A stretch of DNA of 8,785 nt from Azonexus sp. (lineage in GTDB: Bacteria > Pseudomonadota > Gammaproteobacteria > Burkholderiales > Rhodocyclaceae). Positions 7,043-8,785 of the stretch are shown in pieces. How positions within the stretch are numbered: position 1 is the stretch's first letter; the number at the start of each line of letters is the position of its first letter. A program made the position numbers and the translations under genes. The DNA lies in assembly GCA_023150195.1 (NCBI GenBank), contig JAKLLI010000062.1:1-8785 (forward strand), given 5' to 3'. The notes beneath the pieces are model-generated. The model had not been told where the DNA came from. It saw only the letters and a list, made by a program, of their open reading frames with translations, and did no database searches.

Positions 7043-7909
7043 ATGTCTACAGCAGGCCACGAAGCAGCAGCGAACGCGCCGACCGCCGGCGAATATATCG
7101 TTCACCACCTGACCCACCTCAACAGCACGGGTCACGCCCAGAAGAACATCATTGACTTCAGCGTGATCAACCTCGACACCGTTTTCTTTTCGGTGCTGAT
7201 GGGTGTTCTCGGTCTTTTCGTCATGTGGCGCGTCGCCAAGAGCGTCACCTCCGGCGTCCCCGGCCGCATGCAGGCCGCCGTCGAAATCGTGCTCGAAATG
7301 GTGAATGAACAGGCCAAGGGCATCGTGCATAGCGCCGAATCCCGCAAGGCTGTCGGCCCCTTGGCCCTCACCGTCTTCGTCTGGATCTTCTTGATGAACT
7401 CGATGGACTTCCTGCCGCTGGACGTGTTGCCGAACATCTGGCAAGCCATCACCGGCGATCACCACGCCTACCTGCGCGTCGTCCCGACCGCTGACCTGAA
7501 CGGCACGTTGGGCATGTCTATCGGCGTATTGCTGGTCTGCCTCTACTACAACATCAAGATCAAGGGCTTCGGTGGCTGGATGCACGAGCTCTTCACGGCC
7601 CCGTTCGGTAGCCATCCGCTGCTCTACCCGATCAACTTCGCCATGCAGATGATCGAATTTCTGGCCAAGACCGTTTCTCACGGCATGCGACTGTTCGGCA
7701 ATATGTACGCCGGCGAACTCGTCTTCATGCTGATCGCCCTGATGGGTGCTGCCTGGGCCGGAACCTCCACGGGTGTCTTCCTGTTCATCGGCCACATCCT
7801 GTCCGGTTCGATCTGGGCCATCTTCCACATCCTGATCGTTGCACTGCAAGCCTTCATCTTCATGATGCTGACCTTGGTGTACATCGGCCAGGCTCACGAA
7901 GCGCACTAA
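7043..7909 (+). CDS. atpB: ATP synthase Fo subunit a
   Basis: Subunit a forms the two proton half-channels beside the c-ring in the cytoplasmic membrane. The 288-residue product contains the hallmark GMRLFGNMYAGE, with the essential arginine at R216 (E. coli R210) and E225 (E. coli E219). It ends with WAIFHILIVALQAFIFMMLTLVYIGQ, where H262 and Q269 match E. coli H245 and Q252. Eleven extra residues between R216 and H262 compared with E. coli form a longer loop, which I recall as common in betaproteobacteria. Hydrophobic membrane segments occur at about 45-65, 110-130 and throughout the C-terminal half. The start is the ATG at 7043 (MSTAGHEAAANAP), preceded by GGAAGAAA about 10 bases upstream. 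A longer reading from 6968 would lie inside atpI and adds an unrelated Cys/Trp-rich stretch, so it was rejected. Confidence 0.97.
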   Translation: MSTAGHEAAANAPTAGEYIVHHLTHLNSTGHAQKNIIDFSVINLDTVFFSVLMGVLGLFVMWRVAKSVTSGVPGRMQAAVEIVLEMVNEQAKGIVHSAESRKAVGPLALTVFVWIFLMNSMDFLPLDVLPNIWQAITGDHHAYLRVVPTADLNGTLGMSIGVLLVCLYYNIKIKGFGGWMHELFTAPFGSHPLLYPINFAMQMIEFLAKTVSHGMRLFGNMYAGELVFMLIALMGAAWAGTSTGVFLFIGHILSGSIWAIFHILIVALQAFIFMMLTLVYIGQAHEAH

Positions 7910-7934
7910 TTTCGCAGTACCCCAACGATTCAGC

Positions 7935-8228
<294 letters not shown>

Positions 8229-8232
8229 TTTC

Positions 8233-8260
8233 CCTCTTCCGACTAACCCTTTAGAAGAGG
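8233..8260 (+). promoter_or_regulatory. Inverted repeat overlapping the atpF Shine-Dalgarno
   Basis: In the 41-base atpE-atpF gap, CCTCTTC (8233-8239) is perfectly complementary to GAAGAGG (8254-8260) across a 14-base loop. The second arm includes most of the atpF SD AGAGGA (8256-8261), which sits eight bases before the GTG start. Folding would hide the SD and could limit subunit b synthesis relative to subunit c. There is no T tract after the stem, so it is not a terminator of the usual kind. The repeat is seen directly; the regulatory role is inferred. Confidence 0.5.
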
Positions 8261-8269
8261 AATAGAACC

Positions 8270-8740
8270 GTGAATCTGAACGCAACGTTGTTTGCGCAGC
8301 TCATCGTGTTCTTCATTCTGGCCTGGTTCACGATGCAATTCGTGTGGCCGCCCATTGTGAAGGCGCTCGATGAGCGTGCGAAGAAGATCGCGGATGGACT
8401 GGCTGCCGCAGAACGCGGCAAGCATGATCTCGAATTGGCCACCAAGCGTTCGACGGAAGCCCTCCGCGAAGGCAAGGAAAAAGCTGCAGAACTGATCGCC
8501 AACGCTGAAAAGCGTGCCGCTCAACTGATTGAAGAAGCCAAGGCAAATGCCAAGGTGGAAGCTGACCGCATCGTGACCGGTGCCAAGGCTGAAATCGATC
8601 AGGAAGCCGTGCGCGCCAAAGAGCAACTGCGCGAGCAGGTCGCTGCCTTGGTTGTCACCGGTGCCGAGCAAATTCTGCGCCGCGAGATCAACGCCCAGGC
8701 CCATGCCGATATTCTGGCTACGATCAAACAGGATCTGTAA
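8270..8740 (+). CDS. atpF: ATP synthase Fo subunit b
   Basis: Subunit b forms the peripheral stalk as a dimer that holds F1 static against the rotor. The 156-residue product equals the E. coli length. It starts [10 protein letters not shown], has a single N-terminal membrane helix (about 5-26), then [12 protein letters not shown] with R36 at the position of the functionally important E. coli arginine. A long Ala/Glu/Lys-rich right-handed coiled coil (about 40-125) follows, and then the C-terminal delta-binding part. The start is GTG at 8270, chosen because MNLNAT is the conserved N-terminus and AGAGGA lies eight bases upstream. The SD lies in a potential hairpin. It ends five bases before atpH. 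Confidence 0.97.
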   Translation: MNLNATLFAQLIVFFILAWFTMQFVWPPIVKALDERAKKIADGLAAAERGKHDLELATKRSTEALREGKEKAAELIANAEKRAAQLIEEAKANAKVEADRIVTGAKAEIDQEAVRAKEQLREQVAALVVTGAEQILRREINAQAHADILATIKQDL

Positions 8741-8745
8741 AGCTT

Positions 8746-8785
8746 ATGGCTGAAACCGTCACCATCGCTCGCCCCTACGCCGACG
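8746..8785 (+). CDS. atpH: ATP synthase F1 subunit delta, 5' end only (cut by window edge)
   Basis: The last 40 bases open with ATG and read MAETVTIARPYAD, the usual N-terminus of the proteobacterial delta subunit (compare the family's ARPYA motif). Delta joins the b-subunit stalk to the top of the F1 hexamer. The start lies five bases after the atpF stop, with an AGGA (8730-8733) inside the end of atpF as a possible SD. Its place after atpF is the standard order. The rest of the gene, and presumably atpA, G, D and C, lie beyond the right edge. Confidence 0.9.
   Translation, partial: MAETVTIARPYAD

Noticed and set aside
6953..7906. Long open frame on the minus strand opposite atpB (317 codons)
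   Set aside because: It lies exactly opposite a well-supported atpB, is rich in His, Gln, Asp and Gly as expected from reading GC-biased codons backwards, and shows no recognisable domain.

Overview
This is an ordinary chromosomal housekeeping window. It most likely comes from a betaproteobacterium of the Rhodocyclales type (Dechloromonas, Azonexus or Accumulibacter-like). The basis is high-GC coding sequence, close resemblance of the proteins to proteobacterial families, and the gene order mnmG-rsmG-parA-parB-atpI-atpB-atpE-atpF-atpH, which I recall as typical of that group. The taxonomic placement is inference; no search was run.

Layout. On the minus strand, 1-535 is a 3'-truncated riboflavin synthase gene (ribE). 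Upstream of it in the same orientation, 594-2306 encodes a receiver-domain protein with a long TPR-like C-terminal region. A divergent intergenic region (2307-2446) separates this pair from a plus-strand series that fills the rest of the window. The first plus-strand block is mnmG (tRNA wobble-uridine modification), rsmG (16S rRNA m7G methyltransferase), parA and parB (chromosome segregation). These genes are tightly packed, with two 4-base ATGA stop/start overlaps and one 7-base gap. A hairpin followed by a short T tract after parB, then a good sigma-70-type promoter (6627-6656), separates this block from the F-type ATP synthase operon. That operon begins atpI, atpB (a), atpE (c), atpF (b) and atpH (delta), which runs off the right edge.

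How the genes fit together. MnmG and RsmG both modify RNA of the translation apparatus. ParA and ParB form the partition system that acts on parS sites, and no full parS site is visible here. The atp genes encode the membrane Fo sector and the start of F1. Their intergenic gaps carry apparent translation-control features: a U-rich leader and strong Shine-Dalgarno (SD) before atpE, and a perfect 7-bp inverted repeat overlapping the SD of atpF. No rRNA, tRNA, mobile element, CRISPR array or foreign-looking island was seen. No gap without a gene reaches 300 bases. I found no evidence of a previously undescribed system. The least understood gene is the receiver-TPR protein; the other points of interest are small regulatory features.
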